NCBI RefSeq assembly: GCF_002237655.1
Contig: NZ_NOKT01000021.1
Location: 62,001-126,000, forward strand
Source: Streptomyces sp. XY006
GTDB lineage: Bacteria > Actinomycetota > Actinomycetes > Streptomycetales > Streptomycetaceae
Length of the DNA: 64,000 bases
Direction of reading: 5' to 3'
In this document: one piece after another, positions 1 to 8,509 of the stretch
Layout of the letters: each line of letters begins with the position of its first letter
Position numbering within the stretch: the first letter of the stretch is position 1
Notes under the pieces: model-generated
Seen by the model: only the letters and a program-made list of their open reading frames with translations
Databases searched by the model: none
Told to the model about the DNA's origin: nothing
Program-made: the position numbers and the translations under genes

Positions 1-1
1 C

Positions 2-1156
2 GCGCCGGAACTGGCCGTGGTCACCCACGGCGGCGGCAAGGAACTCGAAGAGCCCGCGGTGGTCCGCCCCACCTCCGAAATGATCATCAACGCCACTTTC
101 TCCAAGTGGGTGCAGAGCTACCGCGATCTGCCGCTGCTCATCAACCAGTGGGCGAACGTCGTGCGGTGGGAGCTGCGGCCGCGTCTCTTCCTGCGCACGA
201 CCGAGTTCCTCTGGCAGGAGGGCCACACCGCGCACGCCACCTACGGGGAGGCGCGCGACTTCGCCGCGCACATCCACCGGCAGGTCTACGAGGACTTCAT
301 GGTGAACGTCCTCGCCATGGACGTCGTCCCCGGCCGCAAGACGGCCAGGGAGCGTTTCGCGGGCGCCGTCAACACCCTCACGCTCGAAGGGATGATGGGC
401 GACGGCAAGGCCCTGCAGATGGCCACGAGCCATGAACTGGGCCAGAACTTCGCCAAGGCGTTCCAGACGCGGTACCTGTCGAAGGACGGCACGCAGGAAC
501 TGGTCTGGCAGACCTCCTGGGGGTCCACCACGCGCATGATCGGCGCGCTGGTGATGATGCACGGCGACGACGACGGACTGCGCGTCCCGCCCCGGCTGGC
601 GCAGATCCAGGCCGTGATCCTCGCGATCAAGGGCGACGAAGCGGTTCTGGCCAAGGTCCGCGAGGTCGGCGACCGGCTGCGGGCGGCCGGAATCCGTGTG
701 CACGTCGACGACCGCAGCGACATCCCCTTCGGCCGCCGCGCGGTCGACTGGGAGCTCAAGGGCGTGCCCGTCCGCGTCGAGATCGGCCCGCGCGACCTGG
801 AGAACGGCACCGCGATGCTGGCCCGCCGCATCCCGGGAGGCAAGGCGCCGGTCTCCCTGGACGAGCTGGCGCAGCTGCTGCCCAAGGTCCTGGAGGAGGA
901 CCAGGAGCTGCTGCTCACGCAGTCCCGCGAGCGCCGTGAGTCCCGCACGGCCGAGGTGACGACGATCGGGGAGGCCGTCGAGGCGGCCACGGCCGGCGGC
1001 TGGGCGCGCATCCCGTGGGCGGTGCTCGGCGAGGAGGGCGAGGCGGCGCTCGCCGAGCACGCGGTGACCGTACGGTGTCTGGTCGCCGAGGACGGGTCGG
1101 TGCCGGCCGACGGTGACGCACCCGGTAACGTCGCGGTCGTCGCACGCGCTTACTGA
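2..1156 (+). CDS. proS: Prolyl-tRNA synthetase, 5' end outside window
   Basis: Cytoplasmic class II aminoacyl-tRNA synthetase that charges tRNA-Pro. The open frame runs in from the left edge, so the N-terminus is missing; the GTG at 17 is internal. Visible class II features are the motif 2 region RWELRPRLFLRTTEFLWQEGHT near the visible N-terminus (RxxLRTxE-like core), the anticodon-binding domain in the C-terminal third (GVPVRVEIGPRDLENGTA), and a C-terminal domain ending near 1156. The arrangement with RPTSE before motif 2 and the absence of a long editing insertion fit the short, archaeal/eukaryote-like ProS type rather than the E. coli type. Confidence in the family is high. Confidence 0.93.
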   Translation, partial: APELAVVTHGGGKELEEPAVVRPTSEMIINATFSKWVQSYRDLPLLINQWANVVRWELRPRLFLRTTEFLWQEGHTAHATYGEARDFAAHIHRQVYEDFMVNVLAMDVVPGRKTARERFAGAVNTLTLEGMMGDGKALQMATSHELGQNFAKAFQTRYLSKDGTQELVWQTSWGSTTRMIGALVMMHGDDDGLRVPPRLAQIQAVILAIKGDEAVLAKVREVGDRLRAAGIRVHVDDRSDIPFGRRAVDWELKGVPVRVEIGPRDLENGTAMLARRIPGGKAPVSLDELAQLLPKVLEEDQELLLTQSRERRESRTAEVTTIGEAVEAATAGGWARIPWAVLGEEGEAALAEHAVTVRCLVAEDGSVPADGDAPGNVAVVARAY

Positions 1157-1426
1157 AGCAGGCGTGCATCGCGCGCGAGAGACCCAAGGCGACCGAAACG
1201 CCTCTTGCGTCCCCGCGGACCCCTCGCTCCCCGGCGCGCGGACATCTTCTACGCGCCGGGGCGTACGCGCTACTACGCACCACCTTGTGGTGAGCTGCGA
1301 GGCTTCTCCACAGATCAGCGCACGCGCCCTCGTCGGGACGCATCAGAGGCAACTGACGGGTACGTGCAAATTATTTGGGATGGCCCGGAATCGGAACACT
1401 GGGGCACCCAGGCTCGTTGTCATTAC

Positions 1427-2029
1427 GTGAGCACGACACAGACACCACCTGTTCTCGCCGCAGAGCTGGCACAGGCGTGGGCCGACATTCAGCGGTACCA
1501 CCCCGAGCTGCCCGACCTTGCCGCGCCAGAGTCCCTGATCGGGGAGTCGTCGTCCGCGTGCGGTCACGAGCTCTCCTTCGAGCGACTGCTCCATGAGGCA
1601 GTCCATGGCATCGCCGCCGCGCGCGGCGTCCGCGACACCTCCCGTGCCGGCCGCTACCACAACCGCAGATTCCTGGCCATCGCCGAGGAGCTGGGCCTGG
1701 ACCACCCCGAGGAACCGCACCCCAGCAGCGGCTTCTCGCTGGTCACGCTCACGCCCGAGGCGAAGCGCCGCTACCGCCCGACGATGGAGCGCCTCCAGCG
1801 CGCCCTCAAGGCGCACACCGCCGCGACCTCCTCCGACACCTCCCGCACCTTCCGGGGCCCGGCCGCCCGCCACGGCTCCTCGGGTGGCGGCGTGCGCGTC
1901 AAGGCGGTCTGCGACTGCGGACGCAACGTCCGCGTCGTCCCGTCGGTCCTCGCCCAGGCACCCATCGTCTGCGGTGGCTGCGGCAAGCCGTTCCGCATCC
2001 CCGAGGTCGTGGGAGCGGTCGCGAGCTGA
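1427..2029 (+). CDS. SprT-like putative zinc metalloprotein
   Basis: Protein of about 200 residues with a metalloprotease-like HEAVH motif (HExxH) in its first half and a two-cysteine-pair zinc ribbon (CDCG...CGGCG) near the C-terminus. This combination resembles SprT/Spartan-like proteins, but the rest of the sequence is not clearly assignable and no substrate can be inferred. The GTG at 1427 is preferred: it matches where the protein-like composition starts (VSTTQTPPVLAAEL). The open frame upstream to 1205 reads as low-quality Arg/Pro-rich sequence. It lies alone between proS and rpsP with about 270-290 bp on either side. It could equally be an uncharacterised actinobacterial zinc-ribbon protein without peptidase activity. 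Confidence 0.7.
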   Translation: MSTTQTPPVLAAELAQAWADIQRYHPELPDLAAPESLIGESSSACGHELSFERLLHEAVHGIAAARGVRDTSRAGRYHNRRFLAIAEELGLDHPEEPHPSSGFSLVTLTPEAKRRYRPTMERLQRALKAHTAATSSDTSRTFRGPAARHGSSGGGVRVKAVCDCGRNVRVVPSVLAQAPIVCGGCGKPFRIPEVVGAVAS

Positions 2030-2322
2030 CGTCCCCCCCACCGGCATCTCGTGGCTGCCGGTCGGGACGGACCGCCGGAACGGACCGGCACCCGGCGTAC
2101 GCACCTCACCTCCACGCCGGGTGCCCCTCCGGCATGCCCGGGCGCGGCGCACCCGCGGCCGGAGCGACCCGCGGGGTGTGGCACAATGGCTAGCTGTACT
2201 CGACAGCCGCACAGGAACCCTCTCGCCTCCGGCTGACGCGTCCATCGGGCACTCGGGTACCGCAACCCCACGCGGCTTTCTCGCCGTGCCCAACCACGTC
2301 AAATCCAGGAGAACCCACTCCC

Positions 2323-2742
2323 GTGGCAGTCAAGATCAAGCTGAAGCGTCTGGGCAAGATCCGTTCGCCTCACTACCGCATCGTCGTCGCCGACTCCCGC
2401 ACCCGCCGTGACGGCCGTGCGATCGAGGAGATCGGCAAGTACCACCCGACGTACAACCCGTCGGTGATCGAGGTCGACGCGGACCGTGTCGCGTACTGGC
2501 TGGGTGTCGGCGCGCAGCCGACCGAGCCCGTGCTCGCCATCCTCAAGAAGACCGGCGACTGGCAGAAGTTCAAGGGCGAGCCGGCTCCGGCCCCGCTCCT
2601 GACGCAGCCCGAGAAGGCCGCGCGCCCGTCGTTCGAGGCTCTCGCCGGTGACGACGAGGGCAAGGGTGAGGCGATCACCCAGAAGAAGAAGGCTGAGAAG
2701 AAGGACGACGCTGCCGCTGAGTCCGCTTCGACCGAGGCCTGA
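2323..2742 (+). CDS. rpsP: 30S ribosomal protein S16
   Basis: Small-subunit ribosomal protein S16, an early assembly factor of the 30S body. The N-terminus MAVKIKLKRLGKIRSPHYRI and the RDGRAIEEIGKYHP segment are diagnostic. At 139 residues it is longer than the usual 80-90 because of a charged, Lys/Glu/Ala-rich tail from about residue 95, which is normal for high-GC actinobacteria. Start is a GTG at 2323. It is the first gene of the rpsP-KH-rimM-trmD-rplS translation operon; the KH gene follows after 2 bp. Confidence 0.97.
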   Translation: MAVKIKLKRLGKIRSPHYRIVVADSRTRRDGRAIEEIGKYHPTYNPSVIEVDADRVAYWLGVGAQPTEPVLAILKKTGDWQKFKGEPAPAPLLTQPEKAARPSFEALAGDDEGKGEAITQKKKAEKKDDAAAESASTEA

Positions 2743-2744
2743 GC

Positions 2745-2984
2745 ATGCTCGAGGAGGCTCTCGAGCACCTCGTGAAGGGCATCGTCGACAACCCTGACGA
2801 TGTGCAGGTCGCCTCGCGCGACCTGCGCCGCGGGCGGGTGCTCGAGGTCCGGGTCCACCCGGACGACCTCGGCAAGGTGATCGGCCGCAACGGCCGCACC
2901 GCACGCGCCCTGCGCACCGTCGTGGGCGCCATCGGCGGTCGCGGTGTCCGCGTCGACCTCGTCGACGTGGACCACGTCCGCTGA
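2745..2984 (+). CDS. KH-domain RNA-binding protein (KhpA/YlqC type)
   Basis: A 79-residue single KH-domain protein. The GxxG loop is visible in VIGRNGRTARALRT, followed by the usual second half (VVGAIGGRGVRVDLVDVD). Family members bind RNA, often together with a Jag/KhpB partner, and are linked to ribosome biogenesis and cell-envelope control in Gram-positive bacteria. It begins 2 bp after rpsP and precedes rimM, the standard actinobacterial order, which supports a role in ribosome maturation. No partner gene is present in the window. Confidence 0.93.
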   Translation: MLEEALEHLVKGIVDNPDDVQVASRDLRRGRVLEVRVHPDDLGKVIGRNGRTARALRTVVGAIGGRGVRVDLVDVDHVR

Positions 2985-3068
2985 CGCTTATCGCGCAACC
3001 GGCTCGGGCCGGGGAGGGCCACAGGGCCGTCCCCGGCCCGCGGTCGTATGACAAGGAGACTTGGACAC

Positions 3069-3629
3069 GTGCAGCTGGTAGTCGCACGGATCGGCCGTGC
3101 CCATGGCATCAAGGGCGAGGTCACCGTCGAGGTACGGACTGACGAGCCGGAGCTGAGGCTGGCCCCCGGCGCGGTGCTCGCCACCGACCCCGCCTCCGCG
3201 GGACCGCTCACCATCGAGACGGGCCGCGTCCACAGCGGCCGCCTCCTGCTGCGCTTCGAGGGCGTCCGCGACCGCACCGGCGCCGAGGCCCTGCGCAACA
3301 CCCTCCTGATCGCCGAGGTCGACCCGGAGGAACTGCCCGAGGGCGAGGACGAGTACTACGACCACCAGCTCGTCGACCTCGACGTGGTCACCGCGGACGG
3401 CACCGAGGTCGGGCGGATCACGGAGATCTCGCACCTGCCCACCCAGGACCTGTTCATCGTCGAGCGGCCCGACGGCAGCGAGGTGATGATCCCCTTCGTG
3501 GAGGAGATCGTCGCCGAGATCGACCTGGAGGAGCAGAAGGCCGTCATCACCCCGCCCCCGGGCCTGATCGACGACCGCGCCGAGATCGCCTCCAGCCGGG
3601 ACGACGCCTCCGGCCGGGACGAGTCGTAA
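3069..3629 (+). CDS. rimM: 16S rRNA processing protein RimM
   Basis: Ribosome maturation factor of 186 residues that binds S19 and helps mature the 30S head. The N-terminal domain begins with VQLVVARIGRAHGIKGEV, a typical RimM start, and the PRC-barrel half includes EYYDHQLVDLDVV and DLFIVERPDGSEVMIPFV. The GTG at 3069 is chosen over the ATG at 3048 because AAGGAG (3053-3058) lies about 10 bases before it and because family proteins start here. The stop TAA overlaps the trmD ATG by one base (TAATG), implying translational coupling. A short Ser/Arg/Asp tail follows the barrel. Confidence 0.95.
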   Translation: MQLVVARIGRAHGIKGEVTVEVRTDEPELRLAPGAVLATDPASAGPLTIETGRVHSGRLLLRFEGVRDRTGAEALRNTLLIAEVDPEELPEGEDEYYDHQLVDLDVVTADGTEVGRITEISHLPTQDLFIVERPDGSEVMIPFVEEIVAEIDLEEQKAVITPPPGLIDDRAEIASSRDDASGRDES

Positions 3630-4462
3630 TGCGCCTCGACGTCGTCACGATCTTCCCCGAGTACCTGGAACCGCTGAACGTCTCCCTGGTCGGCAAGGCC
3701 CGCGCGCGGGGACAGCTCGACGTGCACGTCCACGACCTGCGGTCCTGGACCTACGACCGCCACAACACCGTCGACGACACCCCCTACGGCGGCGGCCCCG
3801 GCATGGTCATGAAGACCGAGCCCTGGGGAGACGCCCTGGACTCCGTCCTGGCCGACGGCTACGAGACCGGCTCGCGCGAGCCCGCCCTCATCGTGCCCAC
3901 CCCGAGCGGCCGCCCCTTCACCCAGGAACTCGCCGTCCACCTCTCCGAGCGCCCCTGGCTGATCTTCACGCCGGCCCGCTACGAGGGCATCGACCGGCGC
4001 GTCGTCGACGAGTACGCCACGCGCATGCCGGTCTACGAGGTCTCCATCGGCGACTACGTCCTGGCCGGGGGCGAGGCGGCCGTGCTCGTCGTCACGGAGG
4101 CCGTGGCGCGGCTGCTGCCGGGCGTCCTGGGCAACGCCGAGTCCCACCGCGACGACTCGTTCGCGCCCGGGGCCATGGCCAACCTGCTCGAAGGGCCCGT
4201 CTACACCAAGCCGCCCGAGTGGCGCGGCCGGGACATCCCCGACGTGCTGCTCAGCGGGCACCACGGCAGGATCGCCCGCTGGCGCCGGGACGAGGCGCTC
4301 AAGCGCACCACCGCGAACCGGCCCGACCTCATCGAGCGGTGCGACCCCAAGGCCTTCGACAAGAAGGACCGCGAGATGCTGTCCATCCTGGGCTGGGCGC
4401 CGGACCCGGCGGGGGAGCCGTACGGCCGATTTTGGCGCAGGACCGAGGGCATGGAAGAATAG
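3629..4462 (+). CDS. trmD: tRNA (guanine37-N1)-methyltransferase
   Basis: SPOUT-family methyltransferase that makes m1G37 in tRNAs with G36 and prevents +1 frameshifting. Recognisable blocks are the start MRLDVVTIFPEYLEPLN, the GGGPGMVMK loop, the knot segment RYEGIDRRVVDEY, and VYEVSIGDYVLAGGEAA followed by GNAESHRDDSF. The length, 277 residues, is normal. Its ATG overlaps the rimM stop, and rplS follows after a 136-bp gap. Confidence 0.96.
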   Translation: MRLDVVTIFPEYLEPLNVSLVGKARARGQLDVHVHDLRSWTYDRHNTVDDTPYGGGPGMVMKTEPWGDALDSVLADGYETGSREPALIVPTPSGRPFTQELAVHLSERPWLIFTPARYEGIDRRVVDEYATRMPVYEVSIGDYVLAGGEAAVLVVTEAVARLLPGVLGNAESHRDDSFAPGAMANLLEGPVYTKPPEWRGRDIPDVLLSGHHGRIARWRRDEALKRTTANRPDLIERCDPKAFDKKDREMLSILGWAPDPAGEPYGRFWRRTEGMEE

Positions 4463-4598
4463 CCAGCTGTTGTGCGTCCGTCCGGCGTGCGCCCCTGCCA
4501 CAGGGGGAGACGACGCCCGCCCCGACCCGCGCGACCCTGATCCCGAAACACCTAGTTTCCGTTGATGACCTGTGGCATCAGCGAGGAAAGCAGACGAA

Positions 4599-4949
4599 AT
4601 GTCTCACCTGCTCGACACCGTCGACTCCGCGTCGCTGCGCAGCGACGTCCCCGCCTTCCGCCCGGGCGACACGGTCAACGTGCACGTCCGCGTCATCGAG
4701 GGCAACCGCTCCCGTGTGCAGCAGTTCAAGGGCGTCGTGATCCGCCGCCAGGGCTCCGGCGTGCGCGAGACCTTCACGGTTCGCAAGGTCTCCTTCTCCG
4801 TCGGCGTCGAGCGCACCTTCCCGGTGCACACCCCGATCGTGGAGAAGATCGAGCTCGTCACCAAGGGTGACGTCCGCCGCGCCAAGCTGTACTACCTGCG
4901 CGAGCTGCGCGGCAAGGCCGCCAAGATCAAGGAGAAGCGCGAGAACTGA
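4599..4949 (+). CDS. rplS: 50S ribosomal protein L19
   Basis: Large-subunit protein L19 (116 residues), at the 30S-50S interface. The family core FRPGDTVNVHVRVIEGN and the SGVRETFTVRKVSFSVGVERTF region are clear. The ATG at 4599 is used because the protein aligns from MSHLLDTVDSASLR and GAGGAAAG lies about 10 bases upstream; an in-frame upstream ATG at 4572 adds only nine atypical residues. It closes the ribosomal part of the operon; the first signal peptidase gene starts 45 bp later. Confidence 0.96.
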   Translation: MSHLLDTVDSASLRSDVPAFRPGDTVNVHVRVIEGNRSRVQQFKGVVIRRQGSGVRETFTVRKVSFSVGVERTFPVHTPIVEKIELVTKGDVRRAKLYYLRELRGKAAKIKEKREN

Positions 4950-4994
4950 GCGCTCTCCGGGGTTCACATCGGAGCCGGATAGCATCTGGCTCCG

Positions 4995-5720
4995 ATGGAC
5001 ACCGAAGCACAGCACACGGAGCGCGACCGCTCCTCCCGCCCTTCCGACTCCGGGGACACCCCCTCGGACTCCGCAGGGCCGGAGGGACGGTCGCGTTTCG
5101 CGTTGGTGTCGCGCGTCAGTGCCTGGCTGCCGGGCGGCCGGATCACCCTCGCCCTGCTGACCTGCCTGCTGTTCCTGCTGTTCCTCAGCACGTTCGTGCT
5201 GCGGCCGTTCCAGATCCCCAGCGGATCGATGGAGCGGGGATTGAGGATCGGGGACCGGGTTCTCGTAAATAAGTTGGCATACCGTTTCGGTGCCGCGCCG
5301 CAGCGGGGAGACATCGTCGTGTTCGACGGCACCGGGTACTTCGGGCACGCGGACTACATCAAACGCGTTGTCGGCGTGGGGGGAGACCACGTCGTCTGCT
5401 GCGACAAGGACGGGAGGATCCAGGTGAACGGCCGGCCGGTCGACGAGTCGCGCTTCCTGTATCCCGGGAACAGCCCGTCCGCGGTGCCCTTCGACGTCGT
5501 CGTGCCCGCCGGCAGGCTCTTCCTCCTCGGCGACCACCGCAGCGACTCCAGCGACTCCCGCGACCACCTCGGCTCGCCCGGCGGCGGCATGGTCCCCGCC
5601 GGCGCCGTGATCGGCCGCGCCGACGCGATCGTCTGGCCCTTCGCGCACGCCACCCGGCTGCAGCGCCCCGACGCCTACGCGCGCGTGCCCGCCCCAGCCC
5701 CGGAGGCGGGCCATGGGTAA
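4995..5720 (+). CDS. sipW: Type I signal peptidase (SipW-like)
   Basis: Membrane-bound serine protease that cleaves Sec and Tat signal peptides. The hydrophilic N-terminus is followed by one transmembrane segment (about residues 50-69), then the catalytic Ser78 in IPSGSMERG and Lys123 in DYIKRVVGVGGD. The C-terminal boxes GDHRSDSSDSRDH and VIGRADAIVWPF complete the fold. It is the first of four tandem paralogues, and its end overlaps sipX by 8 bp. In S. lividans the equivalent first three genes form one operon. The paralogues there differ in substrate preference, so specificity cannot be read from sequence. Confidence 0.93.
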   Translation: MDTEAQHTERDRSSRPSDSGDTPSDSAGPEGRSRFALVSRVSAWLPGGRITLALLTCLLFLLFLSTFVLRPFQIPSGSMERGLRIGDRVLVNKLAYRFGAAPQRGDIVVFDGTGYFGHADYIKRVVGVGGDHVVCCDKDGRIQVNGRPVDESRFLYPGNSPSAVPFDVVVPAGRLFLLGDHRSDSSDSRDHLGSPGGGMVPAGAVIGRADAIVWPFAHATRLQRPDAYARVPAPAPEAGHG

Positions 5721-6804
5721 CCGCGGCAAACCGCGCGGGGTCCCCGCCAGCCCCGCGGACAACCTGCTGCCCACCGGCGCCCGGCGCGCCGCCGGCGCGT
5801 CCGGCGGCCGCACACGCGCCGAGCGGCGCAAGCTCCAGAAGAAGGTCAAGCGGCGCCGCAGGCGCGGTGCCGTCAAGGAGATACCCCTCCTCGTCGGCGT
5901 CGCCGTGCTCATAGCCCTCGTGCTGAAGACCTTCCTCGTCCAGGCCTTCGTCATCCCGTCGGGCTCCATGGAGCAGACGATCCAGATCGGCGACCGCGTC
6001 CTGGTCGACAAGCTCACCCCGTGGTTCGGCTCCGAGCCGCAGCGCGGGGACGTCGTCGTGTTCAAGGACCCCGGCGGCTGGCTCCAGGACGAGCAGCCCA
6101 CGGCCAAGAAGGACGACCCCGTCGTCATCAAGCAGATCAAGGAAGGGCTCACCTTCATCGGCCTGCTGCCGTCGGAGAACGAGAAGGACCTCATCAAGCG
6201 GGTCGTCGGCGTCGGCGGCGACCGCGTCAAGTGCTGTGACACGCAAGGACGCGTGACCGTCAACGGCGTCCCGCTGAACGAGGACTACCTGTACCCCGGT
6301 GCCGCCCCCTCGGACACGCCGTTCGACATCACCGTCCCGCAGGGGCGCCTGTGGGTGATGGGCGACCACCGCAACAACTCCGCGGACTCCCGCGCCCACC
6401 AGGACACCGACTACGGCGGCACCGTCTCCGAGGACGAGGTCGTCGGCCGCGCCATGGTCATCGCCTGGCCCCTCGGCCACTGGACCACCCTGGAGGAGCC
6501 GAACACCTACGCCTCGGTGTCCGACTCGGGCACCGGGTCGACCGCCGGCCCGCAACTGTCGCATAGGGTTGCCTCCGACGATTCGAACGAAGCGATCCAG
6601 CTCCCGACCCCTGCGGAACTCCCGCTCGTTATGGGAGTGGTGGGCCTGCGCCGTGTGTGGGGCAGGCGGCGGCACAGAGTGAGGAGTTGGCGTGGGGGAT
6701 GTGGCGGTTGGCGCACGGTCCGGACACGACGGCGAGGAGCACCGCGGACGTCCCGCGGAATCCGCCGTCCCGGCCGCGGACAGCGCCGTGACCTCCGGGA
6801 GTGA
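5713..6804 (+). CDS. sipX: Type I signal peptidase (SipX-like), C-terminus runs into sipY
   Basis: Second signal peptidase, with N-terminal transmembrane segment about residues 58-75, Ser85 in IPSGSMEQT and Lys162 in DLIKRVVGVGGD, so both catalytic residues are present. A second hydrophobic stretch follows around PAELPLVMGVVGL, as expected for Streptomyces Sip proteins with a C-terminal anchor. At 363 residues it is longer than the related S. lividans protein (about 320). The last 38 or so Arg/Gly-rich residues overlap the sipY start by 113 bp and look like out-of-frame translation, so the ancestral stop has probably been lost. Confidence 0.9.
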   Translation: MGNRGKPRGVPASPADNLLPTGARRAAGASGGRTRAERRKLQKKVKRRRRRGAVKEIPLLVGVAVLIALVLKTFLVQAFVIPSGSMEQTIQIGDRVLVDKLTPWFGSEPQRGDVVVFKDPGGWLQDEQPTAKKDDPVVIKQIKEGLTFIGLLPSENEKDLIKRVVGVGGDRVKCCDTQGRVTVNGVPLNEDYLYPGAAPSDTPFDITVPQGRLWVMGDHRNNSADSRAHQDTDYGGTVSEDEVVGRAMVIAWPLGHWTTLEEPNTYASVSDSGTGSTAGPQLSHRVASDDSNEAIQLPTPAELPLVMGVVGLRRVWGRRRHRVRSWRGGCGGWRTVRTRRRGAPRTSRGIRRPGRGQRRDLRE

Positions 6805-7654
6805 CTCCGGGGCAGCCGAGGGCGACAGGGTGACGGACGAGCACAGCACGGCCGAGGGCCAGGGACCGGGCGGTACGGCCCGGACACCGAAGAAACCGCG
6901 CTCCTTCTGGAAGGAGCTGCCCATCCTGATCGGTATCGCGCTGGTGCTGGCGCTGCTGATCAAGACCTTCCTGGTGCAGGCGTTCTCCATCCCCTCCGAC
7001 TCGATGCAGAACACCCTCCAGCAGGGCGACCGCGTCCTCGTCGACAAGCTCACGCCCTGGTTCGGCTCCGAGCCCGAGCGCGGCGAGGTCGTCGTCTTCC
7101 ACGACCCGGACAACTGGCTGGCGGGCGAGCCGACCACGGACCCGAACGCGCTCCAGACGTTCCTCAGCTGGATCGGCCTCATGCCGTCGGTGGAGGAGAA
7201 GGACCTCATCAAGCGCGTCATCGGCGTCGGCGGCGACACGATCGAGTGCAAGAACACCGGCCCGTTGACGGTGAACGGCAAGGCGCTGAACGAGGCGTCG
7301 TACGTCTACCCCGGCAACACGCCGTGCAGCGTCGACGACCAGGGCGGCCAGTTCAAGGTGAAGGTCCCCGAGGGCTACATCTGGGTCATGGGCGACCACC
7401 GGCAGAACTCCCGGGACTCCCGGTACAACCAGTCGGACAAGAACCACGGCATGGTCCCCGTGAAGGACGTCGTCGGCCGGGCCGTCGTCGTCGCCTGGCC
7501 GGTCAACCGCTGGGACAACCTGCCGGTGCCGGACACCTTCGACCAGCCCGGCCTGAACGCCCAGCCGGCCGCCGCCGGTCTGCCGGTGGCGCCGCAGGGT
7601 CTGGCGCTGGCCGGTGTGGTGCCGGTGGTGTGGTGGCGGCGCCGCAAGCCGTAG
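6692..7654 (+). CDS. sipY: Type I signal peptidase (SipY-like)
   Basis: Third signal peptidase of the cluster. From the GTG at 6692 it has 320 residues: an acidic cytoplasmic N-terminus, a transmembrane segment at about 74-95, Ser104 in IPSDSMQNT and Lys174 in DLIKRVIGVGGD, then GDHRQNSRDSR. A second hydrophobic segment (GLALAGVVPVVWW) precedes the basic C-terminus RRRKP, giving the two-anchor topology seen in Streptomyces SipY. A later GTG near 6789 would remove the long overlap with sipX, so the exact start is uncertain. It probably shares the sipW-X transcript. Confidence 0.9.
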   Translation: MGDVAVGARSGHDGEEHRGRPAESAVPAADSAVTSGSDSGAAEGDRVTDEHSTAEGQGPGGTARTPKKPRSFWKELPILIGIALVLALLIKTFLVQAFSIPSDSMQNTLQQGDRVLVDKLTPWFGSEPERGEVVVFHDPDNWLAGEPTTDPNALQTFLSWIGLMPSVEEKDLIKRVIGVGGDTIECKNTGPLTVNGKALNEASYVYPGNTPCSVDDQGGQFKVKVPEGYIWVMGDHRQNSRDSRYNQSDKNHGMVPVKDVVGRAVVVAWPVNRWDNLPVPDTFDQPGLNAQPAAAGLPVAPQGLALAGVVPVVWWRRRKP

Positions 7655-7691
7655 CGCGCCCTTGCGGGGAAGCGGTGATTCCACCCGTCTG

Positions 7692-7721
7692 CTGACCCCG
7701 GACCGTACCCCCGGGTAGGGT
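7692..7721 (+). promoter_or_regulatory. Putative sipZ promoter
   Basis: A -10-like TAGGGT (7716-7721) lies 18 bp after a weak -35-like CTGACC (7692-7697), with the sipZ start only 8-23 bases downstream. A separate promoter agrees with S. lividans, where sipZ begins its own operon. Read from pattern only. Confidence 0.4.
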
Positions 7722-7729
7722 GCGGACCC

Positions 7730-8509
7730 ATGGGTGGCGAGAGCATGACGCACACGGCCCCGCGCGGCAGCGGCGCGGGCACGGGCCCGGTGGGCAGCCG
7801 GACCGGACAGCGGTTGTCCGGGCTGGCCGTCGCACTGGGCCTGGTGCTTTTCCTCGGCGGGTTCGCCTGGGGCGCGGTGGTCTACCGGCCGTACACCGTG
7901 CCGACCAGTTCGATGACGCCGACGATCGACGCGGGCGACCGCATCCTCGCGCAGCGGGTCGACGGCGGTGCCGTGCGCCGCGGTGACGTCGTCGTCTTCA
8001 AGGACGCCACCTGGGCCAACGCGCCCATGGTCAAGCGCGTGGTCGCCGTCGGCGGCGACACGGTCTCCTGCTGCAAGGACGGCAAGCTCAAGGTCAACGG
8101 CAAGGAGATCGACGAAACGTACCTGCCCCAGGGCACGCTGGCCGAGATGAGCAACTTCCCGACCGTGACCGTCCCCAAGGGCCGGCTGTTCCTGCTCGGT
8201 GACGAGCGGGGCAACTCCGTGGACTCCACCGCCCACCTGACCGACGCCGCCAGCGGCACGGTGGCGCGCTCCGCCGTGGACGCCCGCGTCGACTCCGTCG
8301 TCTGGCCGACGAAGGGCATGCTGGAGCGCCCCACCGGCTTCGAGCCGCTCGGCGCCCTCTCCTCGCCCGGGCCGCTGCGGACGATCACCCTCCTGGTGAT
8401 CGCCGGTGCCGCGCTCGTCCTGGGCGGAGGCGCCTACGGACCCATCGCCAAGCGCACGGGCGCGGCCCGGGCCCGCCGGGCGAGCACGGAGCCCGCGGGT
8501 GTCCGCTGA
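7730..8509 (+). CDS. sipZ: Type I signal peptidase (SipZ-like)
   Basis: Fourth signal peptidase, 259 residues from the ATG at 7730 (an ATG at 7745 is also possible). It has a transmembrane segment at about 31-50, catalytic Ser61 in VPTSSMTPT, Lys102 in MVKRVVAVGGD, and a C-terminal hydrophobic anchor (TLLVIAGAALVLGGGAY). Sequence around both catalytic residues differs from SipW/X/Y, so it is the most divergent of the set. The Nudix gene starts inside its last codons (11-bp overlap), so the two are probably co-translated. Confidence 0.92.
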   Translation: MGGESMTHTAPRGSGAGTGPVGSRTGQRLSGLAVALGLVLFLGGFAWGAVVYRPYTVPTSSMTPTIDAGDRILAQRVDGGAVRRGDVVVFKDATWANAPMVKRVVAVGGDTVSCCKDGKLKVNGKEIDETYLPQGTLAEMSNFPTVTVPKGRLFLLGDERGNSVDSTAHLTDAASGTVARSAVDARVDSVVWPTKGMLERPTGFEPLGALSSPGPLRTITLLVIAGAALVLGGGAYGPIAKRTGAARARRASTEPAGVR

